A stretch of 64,000 nt of DNA from JBGVSA01 sp049840475 (GTDB lineage: Bacteria > Pseudomonadota > Gammaproteobacteria > Burkholderiales > Rhodocyclaceae), in NCBI GenBank assembly GCA_049840475.1, contig JASGKX010000001.1:1798001-1862000 (forward strand). Reading direction: 5' to 3'. The notes beneath the pieces are model-generated. The model ran no database searches, was not told the origin of the DNA, and saw nothing but the letters and a program-made list of their open reading frames with translations. Below, piece after piece: positions 46,495 through 54,523 of the stretch. Position 1 is the stretch's first letter. The number at the start of each line of letters is the position of its first letter. A program made the translations under genes and the position numbers.

Positions 46495-46916
46495 GCGGCG
46501 AACTGAGCGCCCGCCTGCGGCGTATCAGTGCTCACCTGGTCGCACTGGGTACGTCGCACCTGCGTCTTGCTGGCCTGGAGTGGCAGCAGCAGTTGCGTCG
46601 CCAGCTCAGCATTCTCGTGTGGCTTGCCGCCGCCATCGTGTGCGGCGGCATGACCATCCTGCTTGTCGCGCTGTCCATTGTGGCGGCTTATTGGGACACA
46701 CCGCAGCGTGTGACCGTGGTGTTGGTGCTGGCCGCCGTGTTCTTCGTGACGGCGCTGGCCATTGCTTTGGCCATCCGTCACGTGCTGCACAGCTCGCCGG
46801 TGCCATTTGCATCGCTGCTTGAAGAACTGCGCCGCGATGCGGAGATGCTGGGCGACCACGACATGCTCGAGGACGCGCCGGAAGATCTCGTCCCGCCCGT
46901 GCAGGAGAAGCCATGA
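46491..46916 (+). CDS. YqjE/phage-holin-type membrane protein
   Basis: The 141-residue product has two membrane segments, LSILVWLAAAIVCGGMTILL and VVLVLAAVFFVTALAIALAI, flanked by charged helices, as in the YqjE/holin-superfamily-III proteins that follow DUF883 genes. It is coupled to both neighbours by ATGA overlaps. The function is unknown. Confidence 0.88.
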   Translation: MSGELSARLRRISAHLVALGTSHLRLAGLEWQQQLRRQLSILVWLAAAIVCGGMTILLVALSIVAAYWDTPQRVTVVLVLAAVFFVTALAIALAIRHVLHSSPVPFASLLEELRRDAEMLGDHDMLEDAPEDLVPPVQEKP

Positions 46917-47185
46917 GCGCCAGACGCAAGCTTGAAATCGAGATGACGATCCTGCAGGCGCAGATTCATCGGCGCGCGATCCTGCATGACGTTCAGGCCT
47001 TGCGTGAGGCGATCAGGCCGATGCGCTCGGCATCCGGAATGCTCGCCGGAGCGCTGTCGCTGCTGAACCTGCGGCGGAGCCTGCACAAGCATGAGGGCGA
47101 AAAACGTAGCCGCTGGACCTTGCGCACACTGGTCATCGGCTATGTGTTGGCCAAGCGGTTGATGCGTAAGTCGGGGAGTTCCTGA
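46913..47185 (+). CDS. YqjK-like small basic protein
   Basis: The 90-residue, strongly basic product (AQIHRRAILHDVQALREAI, HKHEGEKRSRW) has at most one weak hydrophobic segment near TLRTLVIGYVLAKRL. Its position after DUF883 and YqjE genes matches the YqjD-YqjE-YqjK layout of enterobacteria, although sequence alone is not decisive. A strong terminator follows. Confidence 0.75.
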   Translation: MSARRKLEIEMTILQAQIHRRAILHDVQALREAIRPMRSASGMLAGALSLLNLRRSLHKHEGEKRSRWTLRTLVIGYVLAKRLMRKSGSS

Positions 47186-47210
47186 GGCGCGAGACGTCAC
47201 CACCAGTAAA

Positions 47211-47239
47211 AAGGGCGCGACCTTCTCAGGCGCGCCCTT
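47211..47239. terminator. Bidirectional terminator between the YqjK-like gene and miaB
   Basis: AAGGGCGCG/CGCGCCCTT, 9 bp, with an A-run before and TTCTTTG after. It serves both converging units. Confidence 0.88.
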
Positions 47240-47258
47240 TTCTTTGCGGTAGCCAAGT

Positions 47259-48593
47259 TTACTCGGCGATCACGACTTCGCCGCGAAGCGAGTGCGGCAG
47301 CGCTTCGGTGATACGCACGTTGATGAAGTGCCCGATCTGGCGTGCATTGCCCGGGAAGTTCACCACGCGGTTGTTGTCGGTGCGGCCGGCGAATTCGTTT
47401 TCATCCTTGCGCGAATGGCCTTCGACGAGGATGCGCTGAACGGTGCCGACCATGCTGCGGCTCACGTCCTGCGTTTGTTCTTCGATGCGCTTCTGCAGTC
47501 GCGCCAGGCGCGCGAGTTTGAGCTCCTGCGGCGTGTCGTCGTCCAGGTCGGCCGCTGGCGTGCCGGGGCGCGGGCTGTAGACGAAGCTGAAGGCGTTGTC
47601 GAAGCCGACTTCATCGATGAGCTTCATGGTGGCTTCAAAGTCGGCCTCCGTTTCGCCCGGGAAGCCGATGATGAAGTCGGACGACAGCGAAAGATCCGGG
47701 CGAGCGGCGCGCAGCTTGCGCACGACAGCCTTGAATTCCAGTGTTGTGTAGCCGCGCTTCATGGCGGCCAGCACGCGGTCGGAGCCTGATTGCACCGGCA
47801 GATGCAGTTGTGACACCAGCTTGGGCAGGCGCGCGTAGGCGTCGAAGACACGCGGGGTCATTTCGCGCGGGTGCGACGTCGTGTAGCGGATGCGTTCGAT
47901 GCCCGGCAGATCGTGCACGCATTCGAGCAGGAACGCGAAGTCGCCGATTTCGTCCGAGCCCTTGCTGAGCGGCGCGCGCCAGGCGTTGACGTTCTGACCG
48001 AGCAGGGTGACTTCCTTGACGCCCTGCGCGGTCAGGCCGGCGATTTCGGTCAGGATGTCATCCAGCGGGCGCGAGACTTCTTCGCCGCGCGTGTAAGGCA
48101 CCACGCAGAAGGTGCAGTACTTCGAGCAGCCCTCCATGATCGACACGAAGGCTGTCGCGCCTTCAACGCGTGCCGGCGGCAGGTTGTCGAACTTTTCGAT
48201 TTCCGGAAAGCTGATATCCACCTGCGAGCGACCGCTGGTCTTGCGACGCGAGATGAGCTCCGGCAGGCGGTGCAGGGTTTGCGGGCCGAACACGACGTTA
48301 ACGTAAGGAGCGCGCTGCACGATGGCTGCACCCTCCTGGCTCGCGACGCAACCGCCCACGCCGATGATCAGGTCGGGCTTCGATTGCTTGAGCAGGCGCA
48401 CACGGCCCAAATCGTGGAACACGCGTTCCTGCGCTTTTTCGCGCACCGAGCAGGTGTTGAACAGGATGACGTCGGCGTCTTCCGGATTGTCGGTCTTGAC
48501 GATCTCTTCGGTGGCGCCCAACACATCGGCCATCTTGTCCGAGTCGTACTCGTTCATCTGGCAGCCGAAGGTGCGGATATACAGCTTCTTCAT
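47259..48593 (-). CDS. miaB: tRNA-2-methylthio-N6-dimethylallyladenosine synthase MiaB
   Basis: MiaB adds the methylthio group at A37 of tRNAs reading UNN codons. The 444-residue product has the N-terminal UPF0004 cluster Cys residues (RTFGCQMNEYDSDKMA, NTCSVREKAQ, GVGGCVASQEG), the radical-SAM motif EGCSKYCTFCVVPYTRGEE near 152, and a C-terminal TRAM domain. Its ATG at 48593 follows the stop of the upstream small gene with no gap (TAAATG). Confidence 0.97.
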   Translation of the reverse strand: MKKLYIRTFGCQMNEYDSDKMADVLGATEEIVKTDNPEDADVILFNTCSVREKAQERVFHDLGRVRLLKQSKPDLIIGVGGCVASQEGAAIVQRAPYVNVVFGPQTLHRLPELISRRKTSGRSQVDISFPEIEKFDNLPPARVEGATAFVSIMEGCSKYCTFCVVPYTRGEEVSRPLDDILTEIAGLTAQGVKEVTLLGQNVNAWRAPLSKGSDEIGDFAFLLECVHDLPGIERIRYTTSHPREMTPRVFDAYARLPKLVSQLHLPVQSGSDRVLAAMKRGYTTLEFKAVVRKLRAARPDLSLSSDFIIGFPGETEADFEATMKLIDEVGFDNAFSFVYSPRPGTPAADLDDDTPQELKLARLARLQKRIEEQTQDVSRSMVGTVQRILVEGHSRKDENEFAGRTDNNRVVNFPGNARQIGHFINVRITEALPHSLRGEVVIAE

Positions 48594-48938
48594 TTACGGT
48601 CTCTGTGATGCAGGCGGCGTTGCCGTCTTGGCTTTGGCTTCTTCCGGGCTCAACACCCATACGCGGATGACGTTGCCCTGACCATCGAACGACACGCGCA
48701 CAGGGTACTTGCCGCTCATCGATTGCGTCAGCAGCAGGCGGTCGTTGGCGTCGCGGATCTGCGCGGCGGGCGACAGGTTGTAGGCTTTGCCGTTGAGCGA
48801 AACCAGGCCATTGCCGGCGACTTCCATGTCGGCGCGTTGCGCATCAGCGGCGATCGGGTAGATCCGCGCTTGTGCGCACAGGGCCGTAGCCGCCAGCAAC
48901 AGGGCAATTCCGCAACGGGCAAACCAGTGCTTCGTCAT
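48594..48938 (-). CDS. Small exported protein of unknown function
   Basis: The 114-residue product has a signal peptide (MTKHWFARCGIALLLAATALCAQA) followed by RIYPIAADAQRADMEV, VSLNGKAYNLSPAAQIRD and DGQGNVIRVWVLSPEEAKA, a short beta-rich domain that I recognise only as the kind of protein often annotated as hypothetical in Ralstonia. It is coupled to miaB. The ATG at 48938 is chosen because it opens the signal peptide. Confidence 0.8.
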   Translation of the reverse strand: MTKHWFARCGIALLLAATALCAQARIYPIAADAQRADMEVAGNGLVSLNGKAYNLSPAAQIRDANDRLLLTQSMSGKYPVRVSFDGQGNVIRVWVLSPEEAKAKTATPPASQRP

Positions 48939-49115
48939 GGTGTTGAGCGCCTCATCGAATTGAGTGGGTTGGGTCGCCAGCAGGCTGGCGGAAAGCCATT
49001 TTGACGGGCCGCAATGATCCGTCCGGGGGGCGCCAAAGTCAATTACACACCGCCCAAGTGCATGAATTGGCGGATATTTGTGAGCTTTTGATTCGTGGCG
49101 ATCCAAAAACGGATA

Positions 49116-49145
49116 TTGACCAGCCCGAAATGCATTAGCTATACT
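49116..49145 (+). promoter_or_regulatory. Promoter of the tRNA-Met gene
   Basis: TTGACC (49116-49121), 18 bases, TATACT (49140-49145); the start would fall about 7 bases before the tRNA 5' end. Confidence 0.8.
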
Positions 49146-49158
49146 CTTGGGCTCGCGT

Positions 49159-49235
49159 GGTGATGTAGCTCAGATGGTTAGAGCGATGGATTCATAACCC
49201 ATAGGTCGGCGGTTCGACTCCGCCCATCACCACCA
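49159..49235 (+). tRNA. tRNA-Met (CAT anticodon)
   Basis: A 77-base cloverleaf: acceptor GGTGATG/CATCACC, D-arm with TAGCTCAGATGGTTAGAGC, anticodon loop TTCATAA giving CAT, T-arm GGCGG-TTCGACT-CCGCC and encoded CCA. The acceptor starts with a base-paired G-C and the general form fits elongator Met rather than initiator tRNA, though a CAT anticodon modified to read Ile cannot be excluded by eye. Its 3' half is the attachment site of the downstream element, which restores the gene exactly. Confidence 0.95.
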
Positions 49236-49242
49236 CCAGACA
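49213..49242 (+). repeat. attL, 30-bp direct repeat inside the tRNA-Met 3' end
   Basis: Bases 49213-49242 (T-loop to seven bases past the CCA) are identical to 55990-56019. The two copies bound the integrative element, and the left copy completes the tRNA. Confidence 0.93.
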
Positions 49243-49244
49243 CG

Positions 49245-49277
49245 AAAGCCGCTGATCTCTAAAGGGTCAGCGGCTTT
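49245..49277 (+). terminator. Element-borne terminator just after the tRNA
   Basis: AAAGCCGCTGA/TCAGCGGCTTT, an 11-bp perfect stem, followed by TTT and GCTTC. It begins three bases inside the element and takes over termination of the tRNA transcript. Confidence 0.88.
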
Positions 49278-49297
49278 TTTGCTTCTGGCCGAGCACA

Positions 49298-49323
49298 GGT
49301 GATGCACATTGGTGATGCACATT
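49298..49323 (+). repeat. Two tandem 13-bp repeats, probable left integrase arm sites
   Basis: GGTGATGCACATT occurs twice head to tail at 49298-49310 and 49311-49323. The same 13-mer recurs at 55905-55917 near the right end. The second copy runs into the TTG start of the integrase, so bound integrase would block its own translation start region and promoter. Confidence 0.75.
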
Positions 49324-51052
49324 GGCTCGGAGCTACCTTACCAACTCGCGGCACGGGACGACGTCCTACTTCCGCCGCCGAGTTCCAGACGATTTGCGCC
49401 CCATCATTAAGCGGCGCTACATCGTCCGCTCGCTCGGCCCATGTTCGCGGGCGGAAGCTATGATCCGGGCGCGCGCACTCGCCGCGCACTCCGATGCCTT
49501 GTTTGATGCCCTGCGCAGCATGTCCAACAATATCCAAGAGCTGATCGCGAAGCCCGCTTCAGAACTGACCGAAGAAGAGCGGAGGCTGGTCGAAGACTGG
49601 CACGCCGACCCCATCAAAGCGACAGAACACCTATTGCGTGAGCGGGACCGGGTCTGGAAGGGGCAACAGTTGTCAGTGCTGCTCGGAGCCAAGAAGCGCG
49701 AGATTGAGCGCGAAGAGCGGCACCGGCATGAGCTTGAGGCGCTAGAGGCTCGCCACGACGCTCAACGCCAGCGCGACCAAGCGCTAAAGCAAGAAGCCGC
49801 CGCCAAACTGCGGGAGCAGCAAGCACTCATTGCAGCTCAAACATCCGAAGTCGAATCCCTTAAGTTGGCGACAACGACTCTTTCCGGCGTTTTGAAGGCC
49901 TCGCAGGCGGGCGGCGCAGGGGCGACTGCCCGGCGCACAAAAAATATGCCAGAGGGGGTAGGACAAGCCAGCCTGCTCATCTCTGAGGTGTGGGGGCGCT
50001 ACAAGGCAGAGAAAATTGCCATCGGCCAAATCAAGGGCGGGCGGGGTGGATGGTCGAACGGGGAGCATGCCGCTGCCTACCACCACTGGCCGCATGTCCG
50101 CGCCCTCATTGACCTAATAGGGGACAAGCCCATAGCTGACGTGACGAAGGCCGACGTGCGGAGCTTCCGGCAACATGTTCTCAATCAGGGCGACTCTGCG
50201 GCCAACAAGGAAAAGCGCTTGCAGCGCGCGGGGGCACTATTCCGATGGGCATGCAAGGAAGACATGATCGCTGACTCATTTGCAGAGGCCTTCAAGCTCG
50301 GTTTTCAGGTCGAAGGGAACAACTACAAGGAATTCACCCCGGACGACCTCAAAAAGCTGTTTGAGTCGGACGACTACCGCTTCCATAAATTCCAGACGGC
50401 CTATGACTACTGGCTGCCAATCCTGGGGCTATTCACGGGCGGGCGGATCAACGAGCTTGCACAGCTCCATGTCGCCGATGTCCGGCAGCAGGATGGCATC
50501 CACATCATCTCGGTGCTTGATGATGAATCTAGCAAGCAGTTGAAGACCACTGGCAGCCGAAGAATCGTTCCGATCCACTCGAAGCTCATTGAGCTTGGCT
50601 TTATCGACTTTGTGGACGCTGCACGCCGCGCAGGCCAGCAACGCATCTTCTCGGAATTGAAGGAAGCGAAGGTAAAAACGCATGACTATGGCCGGATGGC
50701 GACCCAGCACTTCACCAAATACCGGCGCAAGGTCGGCGTGATTACCCCTGAGACAGAAAAATTTGATCCCAAGACCCAGACGTATCGGGGCAGGGGATTG
50801 AAGGTCTTCCACTCCTTCCGCACGACGCTCATCTGCGCACTAAGAGATGCAGGCGTTCCTCAAGAGCGGCGGGAACGGATCGCGGGCCATGAGCCTGACG
50901 GTGTGCATAACAGGAATTACAACGGCGGCGACAAGGTGCAGATGTTCCCCGTTGCGACGCTACAGGCGGACATCGAGAAAGCCGTATTTCCTGTCGAGTT
51001 TCAGCCGTCCATTCGGGCGGGCGGAAAAGACAAAAACGAGAAAAATGCTTAA
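49322..51052 (+). CDS. int: Tyrosine-type site-specific integrase
   Basis: The 576-residue product has an N-terminal region typical of large integrases (SYLTNSRHGTTSYFRRRVPD), a charged coiled-coil stretch at about residues 120-185, a core-binding domain and a catalytic domain with LFTGGRINELAQLHVAD (Arg) near 375, FHSFRTT (His-x-x-Arg) near 500 and GHEPDGVHNRNYNGG with the Tyr near 535. It lies directly after attL in the usual orientation. The only start giving the full N-terminus is TTG at 49322; the nearby ATG codons are out of frame. Confidence 0.93.
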   Translation: MARSYLTNSRHGTTSYFRRRVPDDLRPIIKRRYIVRSLGPCSRAEAMIRARALAAHSDALFDALRSMSNNIQELIAKPASELTEEERRLVEDWHADPIKATEHLLRERDRVWKGQQLSVLLGAKKREIEREERHRHELEALEARHDAQRQRDQALKQEAAAKLREQQALIAAQTSEVESLKLATTTLSGVLKASQAGGAGATARRTKNMPEGVGQASLLISEVWGRYKAEKIAIGQIKGGRGGWSNGEHAAAYHHWPHVRALIDLIGDKPIADVTKADVRSFRQHVLNQGDSAANKEKRLQRAGALFRWACKEDMIADSFAEAFKLGFQVEGNNYKEFTPDDLKKLFESDDYRFHKFQTAYDYWLPILGLFTGGRINELAQLHVADVRQQDGIHIISVLDDESSKQLKTTGSRRIVPIHSKLIELGFIDFVDAARRAGQQRIFSELKEAKVKTHDYGRMATQHFTKYRRKVGVITPETEKFDPKTQTYRGRGLKVFHSFRTTLICALRDAGVPQERRERIAGHEPDGVHNRNYNGGDKVQMFPVATLQADIEKAVFPVEFQPSIRAGGKDKNEKNA

Positions 51053-51096
51053 ACCTGGCATTCTTGACTGATCCCGGACATCGGGGGGAAACGACA

Positions 51097-51714
51097 ATGA
51101 ACACCCGGATTTTGGGAGGTTTCCTAATTGCGATGGGAGTGCTCGCGGCCTGTTCAAAATCAGCAATAGATGTGGAGCGGGAAAAAGTTGTCCGAGCGTT
51201 TGAAATCTACAAGAGCCGAACAGGCTCATTGGAATTCGATCGAATGGCCGAAAGTGGGCTGCTAAATCAGCTGGGCAATCGGGCCGACGCAGCCAATAAA
51301 GCCGACACGCAGCTAGAGTGGAATAAGGTCATAAGGCATGGAGGGGGCGGTGCGCCGGAGCAACTGAGGCTCGCAAAGAAGCAGATGGATGACCCGGGTT
51401 ACGAGGCGCGATTGCGCGAGGAGCGTGCCCGCAACAGTAGCGGCTTAGATGCTCTGGATCGTAAGTATCAAGAGCAACATGAGTTGGTGCGAAAAGAAGA
51501 GGCTGACGCCATTCCTTATGCGAGAGAGCTTGTCGCGGCTCGCAATGCATATGCAAAAGTATTCAAGCAGATCACTGAAAGCGAAAGCAGAATCCCCCAT
51601 GAATCGTGGGGTTTTGCGCAAACTGTGAAGGAGATCGACGAGATTGCATTCCGCAATCGCTCCAGCTTTCCGCAAGAGCCCGGATTCGAGGTGGAGTATT
51701 ACCGGTCCATGTGA
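51097..51714 (+). CDS. Element-encoded lipoprotein of unknown function
   Basis: The 205-residue product has a lipoprotein signal MNTRILGGFLIAMGVLAACS with lipobox LAAC, followed by a long polar helical body with many Arg, Glu and Gln residues (LREERARNSSGLDALDRKYQ, KVFKQITESESRIPHE). I do not recognise the family. Its base composition is more AT-rich than the host genes. It follows int by 44 bases and could act at the envelope, for example in superinfection exclusion, but this is only a guess from position and localisation. Confidence 0.7.
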   Translation: MNTRILGGFLIAMGVLAACSKSAIDVEREKVVRAFEIYKSRTGSLEFDRMAESGLLNQLGNRADAANKADTQLEWNKVIRHGGGGAPEQLRLAKKQMDDPGYEARLREERARNSSGLDALDRKYQEQHELVRKEEADAIPYARELVAARNAYAKVFKQITESESRIPHESWGFAQTVKEIDEIAFRNRSSFPQEPGFEVEYYRSM

Positions 51715-51728
51715 TCGGACATAGCTTT

Positions 51729-52400
51729 CTATAGAGGTTTTCGGTGCCGGGCAAGCACTCGCTGAACCTGACTAAGCCGCCATTGCCCGCCCTTCGGGGC
51801 GGGCACTCCTACCTGATTTAGCTCCTCGACCATCGCGCGCTGTGTCAGCCCGCGCATCCGCATGCCGTCAAAGACGGGGTGCAGCTTGTCGGCGAATGAG
51901 TCTGCCGCGCGCTGGCGCTCTTCGACATTCGGCCGCAGGTTTTTGCGGCCTGCCGTTCCAAGTGCCACGCCTCGTGCCCTGACGACCGCCAAAGCGTCTT
52001 TTGTGCGCTGACTGATCCGCTTCGCCTCGTGCTCGGCAAAGGCAGCCATGATATGAATCGTCAGCTCGTTCGCTTCGGGCATGTCACAGGCCACGAACTT
52101 GACCCGGCTTTCCATCAGGCCCGACACGAAATGAACGTTACGCGCTAGGCGGTCTAGCTTGGCGATGATGAGGGTTGCGCCGCTCTTTCGACAGGCTTCG
52201 AGTGCTGCTCGAAGTTGGGGTCGCTTGGCGAGTGCATCGCCCCCTTTGCCGGTCTCAACTTCCTGAAACTCCGCGACCAGTTCCCACGATCCGCCGTTCA
52301 GGTGGGCCACTACTGCCGCGCGTTGCGCCTCAAGACCCAGACCCGATGCCCCCTGCTTTTGCGTGCTGACGCGGTAATACGCGACGAATTTGGCCGCCAT
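51729..52400 (-). CDS. Serine recombinase (resolvase/invertase family)
   Basis: The 223-residue product starts MAAKFVAYYRVSTQKQGASG, with the catalytic Ser at residue 12, and has LIIAKLDRLARNVHFVSGLM near 80 and the E-helix region ELTIHIMAAFAEHEAKRISQ. A C-terminal DNA-binding helix-turn-helix (MVEELNQVGVPAPKGGQWRL) follows. It could resolve dimers or invert DNA. It converges with the lipoprotein gene and is divergent from the coupled gene unit, with several palindromes in the shared gap. Confidence 0.9.
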   Translation of the reverse strand: MAAKFVAYYRVSTQKQGASGLGLEAQRAAVVAHLNGGSWELVAEFQEVETGKGGDALAKRPQLRAALEACRKSGATLIIAKLDRLARNVHFVSGLMESRVKFVACDMPEANELTIHIMAAFAEHEAKRISQRTKDALAVVRARGVALGTAGRKNLRPNVEERQRAADSFADKLHPVFDGMRMRGLTQRAMVEELNQVGVPAPKGGQWRLSQVQRVLARHRKPL

Positions 52401-52408
52401 AACGCCCC

Positions 52409-52497
52409 CTGACCACATGACAAGACGAACGTTTAATCTGTGGTCAGGCTATCACTGTTCTGGTTTGTTGGCAACAATAAGCACAAATATATTGTGC
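52409..52497. promoter_or_regulatory. Cluster of three palindromes between the serine recombinase and the divergent unit
   Basis: CTGACCACA and TGTGGTCAG form a perfect 9-bp inverted repeat spaced by 21 bases (52409-52447). TTGTTGGCAACAA (52465-52477) and GCACAAATATATTGTGC (52481-52497) follow. They could be recombinase crossover and accessory sites, operators for both directions, or a replication control region. Confidence 0.6.
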
Positions 52498-52547
52498 CTA
52501 TTGGTGCTGTGTGCTAAGGTGCGAGCATCGATCTGAAGGGCATCGCT

Positions 52548-53015
52548 ATGGATTACAAGCAACGACCCATTGTGTTGGAAGAGGGGGGGCGCACGAATCT
52601 ACGCCTCACTGCGGATGAGTGGCGGGAAGTTGAGGAGGTTGCGGACGCGACAGGGCTGCGCTGGGCGGACTGGGTGCGCACTGCCCTCAAGGTTGCACCT
52701 CACGTGCCGCGAACTGAAGCCATCAGGAAGGCTCTTCGTGCTCACCGCGCGGCAATGCGGGAAGGTAGTGCGTTTGATGAAGGTGCGTATGAGCACCCCT
52801 ACATCAAAGCATCGCGGTTTGGTGACGCAAAAGACATGGAACTGATCCGAGCCGACTTCGAGCAGCAATGGGCCATCGATTGTGGCGGCTTCGTTGCCCG
52901 CTTCGGCTACAACCGCCAGAACGGCCCGGACGATGTGATGATCTACATCGATAACCAGCTAAAGACGGGCATGGACATGGCTTTTGCCCGCTCCTTTGAT
53001 TTGGAGCCCGAGTGA
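52548..53015 (+). CDS. Element-encoded protein with a possible short DNA-binding N-terminus
   Basis: The 155-residue product reads NLRLTADEWREVEEVADATG then LRWADWVRTALKVAP, resembling the strand-helix-helix of ribbon-helix-helix proteins, followed by a basic helix and an acidic C-terminal domain (ADFEQQWAIDCGGFVARFGY). I do not recognise the full protein. The ATG at 52548 follows GAAGGG. It heads three genes coupled by overlapping stops and starts. Confidence 0.6.
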   Translation: MDYKQRPIVLEEGGRTNLRLTADEWREVEEVADATGLRWADWVRTALKVAPHVPRTEAIRKALRAHRAAMREGSAFDEGAYEHPYIKASRFGDAKDMELIRADFEQQWAIDCGGFVARFGYNRQNGPDDVMIYIDNQLKTGMDMAFARSFDLEPE

Positions 53016-53371
53016 TGGCTCTCGTCAGACAAGCCGTAATCTCGCGCGGCGAGGCTGCCGCTCTTCTGCGCGCAGCACTCGGCCCCGAGCGCGAGTGGTT
53101 TAACTTCCTGTCGGACTGCGCCATGGGGCGGGCATCTTTCGAGGGGCTACGTCTCATGCCGGTAGCAACAATGCGGGACAGATGCGCTTGGCGTCCGGTG
53201 TATAGCCTCGTCAGCGTCAAAGACTTCATTGAACGGGTCCATGACTGCCGCCCTGAACTGCGTGCCGCCCATAAGCTCCTGAAGCGCACCACTGTCGAAT
53301 ATGACGATACGCATTTCTGGCGCAGACGCAGGGCTAAGGTTGTGGCGTTTCGCATGGGGGGTGTGGCGTGA
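53015..53371 (+). CDS. Element-encoded hypothetical protein
   Basis: The 118-residue product is basic with an acidic middle (VSVKDFIERVHDCRPELRAA) and a C-terminal cluster HFWRRRRAKVVAF. Its ATG overlaps the previous stop by one base (TGATG) and is preceded by TTGGAG. No family is recognised. The coupling suggests it acts with its neighbours. Confidence 0.6.
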   Translation: MALVRQAVISRGEAAALLRAALGPEREWFNFLSDCAMGRASFEGLRLMPVATMRDRCAWRPVYSLVSVKDFIERVHDCRPELRAAHKLLKRTTVEYDDTHFWRRRRAKVVAFRMGGVA

Positions 53372-54177
53372 GAACTGTGGTCCTTCAAGGCTCCCTTGCC
53401 GAGCAGTTTGGCGAGCGCTTCACGCTGAACATCGTCACTCCCGCGCAAGCAGTGCATGCGCTGACGAAGCTGTTACCGGGTTTCCAGCAGGCCATGCGAT
53501 CCCACCCGATCGGCTTTCACGTCTTCGTTGCAGGTCGGGACATTGCGGCAGAGGAGCTTCGTGACGCGTGCTCCAAAAACGAAGAGATCGTCATCTCTCC
53601 CGTTATTGCCGGCTCCGGGGCGGCGGGCCGCGTCATTGCGGGTGTGGTGATCCTTGCGGTGTCAGCCTATTACGGATTTCAGCCGGGAATGGCGCTTGGT
53701 GTTGGCCTCATCGCGGGAGGAGCAGCACAACTTCTCGCTCCAAAACCTAAGACTTCGGAGATGCGGGACAACCCTGCGGGCTACACATTCTCTGGTGGCG
53801 TGAATTCTACGGGTCAAGGTAGAGGCATCGCTTTGGCATATGGCATCGGTCTTTCAGACACCGACGTTATCTCCGCGCAAATTGTCTCTGAAGACGGCGT
53901 CTTCTACGCCTCCCGTAACACCGCCGCGCTCATCGACGTGGGCGATGTCAACTTCAGCGGCCCTGCTGAGATGGGCACTACCACAGGGGTCGCGTCTGGC
54001 GCAGCTACGGGAACGTGGAACGACTCGGGAACGTGGTCATCGGAGAGTCCCGTCGGCCATCTCTGGGAGGGCGAATGGTCGTATGACGACCTTAGCTCGG
54101 ACGACGACAAATACATCCCAGGCTCAGACGGTGGCGCTGACGAAATCGGCGGCGACGAGACCGACGAAGATCAGTAA
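53368..54177 (+). CDS. Lambda gpI-like phage tail assembly protein
   Basis: The 269-residue product starts TVVLQGSLAEQFGERFTLNI with AVHALTKLLPGFQQAM, then two hydrophobic Gly/Ala-rich stretches (AGVVILAVSAYYGFQPGMAL, VGLIAGGAAQLLAPKPK) and NPAGYTFSGGVNSTGQGRGI with ALAYGIG, the pattern of tail assembly protein I of lambdoid siphophages, which sits between gpK and gpJ functions. It ends in an unusual acidic tail rich in Asp, Glu and Gly. The GTG start overlaps the previous stop. No other tail genes are present. Confidence 0.78.
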   Translation: MRTVVLQGSLAEQFGERFTLNIVTPAQAVHALTKLLPGFQQAMRSHPIGFHVFVAGRDIAAEELRDACSKNEEIVISPVIAGSGAAGRVIAGVVILAVSAYYGFQPGMALGVGLIAGGAAQLLAPKPKTSEMRDNPAGYTFSGGVNSTGQGRGIALAYGIGLSDTDVISAQIVSEDGVFYASRNTAALIDVGDVNFSGPAEMGTTTGVASGAATGTWNDSGTWSSESPVGHLWEGEWSYDDLSSDDDKYIPGSDGGADEIGGDETDEDQ

Positions 54178-54243
54178 CAACTACATTCCCTCCCCACTTT
54201 TGGGGCAGGCATTCACCGGCAAGGAAAATAGAAGGAAGGTTCT

Positions 54244-54456
54244 ATGCAATCTCTAACGCTCGAAGCAGTCGCGGACTTTCTCGAAGTCGCCAACATCGAA
54301 TCAAGCCAAGATATGGGCTTCGCGGTCATTCACACCGGGCTTTCGTCCTTCGGGGAGCGCTTCGTTCTCGTGAATGACTATCGAGGGCACTCAGTCATAA
54401 CGGGGCCGCTGGAATCGTTCCAAAGCCTGTCGGGTGCCACCGAACTTAAGCAGTAG
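54244..54456 (+). CDS. Small element-encoded protein
   Basis: The 70-residue frame (MQSLTLEAVADFLEVANIES to ATELKQ) has a good ribosome site, AAGGAAGG, six bases ahead of ATG 54244. The composition is acidic and globular. No family is recognised. Confidence 0.5.
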   Translation: MQSLTLEAVADFLEVANIESSQDMGFAVIHTGLSSFGERFVLVNDYRGHSVITGPLESFQSLSGATELKQ

Positions 54457-54523
54457 GCCTAGCACCCCACAAAACAAAGCCGCCAGCGGGCAGAGACCAC
54501 GCGGCGGCTAACGAAAATGCTGA

